Shown here: one piece after another, positions 39,937-40,019 of the stretch
Layout of the letters: each line of letters begins with the position of its first letter
How positions within the stretch are numbered: position 1 is the stretch's first letter
IMG/VR virus record: IMGVR_UViG_3300010153_000021
Coordinates: 1-40,019 of that record
Direction: 5' to 3' (one strand)
DNA from: a virus
DNA length: 40,019 nucleotides
Position numbers and translations under genes: made by a program
The notes under the pieces: generated by a model
Seen by the model: only the letters and a program-made list of their open reading frames with translations
What the model was told of the DNA's origin: nothing
Database searches by the model: none

Positions 39937-40019
39937 ATGCTAGGATTATCTAGTAGTTTAGTTAAAGGTGGTGCATCCCTCTTAACATATGTCAAGGACA
40001 ACCTCAAGTTATACCTCGA
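39937..40019 (+). CDS. 5' part of small protein crossing the window ends
   Basis: ATG 39937 opens 27 codons plus two bases with no stop before the window ends. Together with bases 1-73 it completes a 51-residue frame. One hydrophobic stretch (SLVKGGASLLTYV) is visible. Starts 1 base after the previous stop, as usual in this operon. Function unknown. Confidence 0.65.
   Translation, partial: MLGLSSSLVKGGASLLTYVKDNLKLYL

Overview
This window looks like a complete, circular (or circularly permuted) genome of an AT-rich, short-tailed bacteriophage of a type common in marine viromes, opened inside a small gene. A reading frame that starts at 39937 runs off the right end and continues in frame from base 2 to a stop at 71-73, giving an intact 51-residue protein. 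There is a terminase pair, portal, scaffold-like protein, capsid protein, very large internal virion proteins, a tail/receptor region and an M15 peptidoglycan peptidase. I see no tape-measure gene, integrase, DNA polymerase, RNA polymerase, tRNA or CRISPR, so a lytic podovirus-like phage that uses host polymerases is the best reading. The host cannot be named from the sequence.

Layout: rightward genes run from about 28.1 kb through the right end and on to 13.95 kb. 28.1-30.1 kb holds small genes, a metallopeptidase, an Nmad1-type protein and an exonuclease. 30.1-33.0 kb holds the terminases with a signal-peptide protein and a gamma-glutamylcyclotransferase (GGCT) between them. 33.0-40.0 kb holds portal, scaffold, capsid and connector proteins. 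0-2.1 kb is the lysis region: membrane proteins, a basic protein and the M15 endolysin. 2.1-6.4 kb holds tail and receptor proteins, and 6.4-13.95 kb holds four internal virion proteins. Leftward genes run from 27.84 kb down to 13.95 kb: small early genes, a membrane micropeptide array (24.6-25.9 kb), an amidoligase / class II glutamine amidotransferase / amidoligase cluster (20.6-24.6 kb), a recombination module (Cas4/RecB-like nuclease, Rad52-like annealing protein, SSB-like protein), a resolvase-like nuclease, a DnaB-type helicase and a cytosine-5 DNA methyltransferase. The two arms meet tail-to-tail at 13951-13954 with overlapping stop codons. They diverge around 27.84-28.08 kb, where a promoter overlaps a perfect palindrome.

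Most interesting system: two paralogous amidoligases (glutamine-synthetase-like COOH-NH2 ligases) flank a class II glutamine amidotransferase. All three proteins carry tandem four-cysteine zinc modules of the same pattern, and a GGCT-like enzyme sits elsewhere in the genome. This suggests a phage-encoded amide or peptide ligation pathway with an unknown substrate. A second notable feature is a 205-codon frame lying wholly inside the methyltransferase gene that appears to encode its own protein. A third is a compact tRNA-like multibranch structure with mutually exclusive pairings at 17.6 kb. Many gene junctions are TAATG or ATGA overlaps, which I used together with Shine-Dalgarno sites to choose starts.
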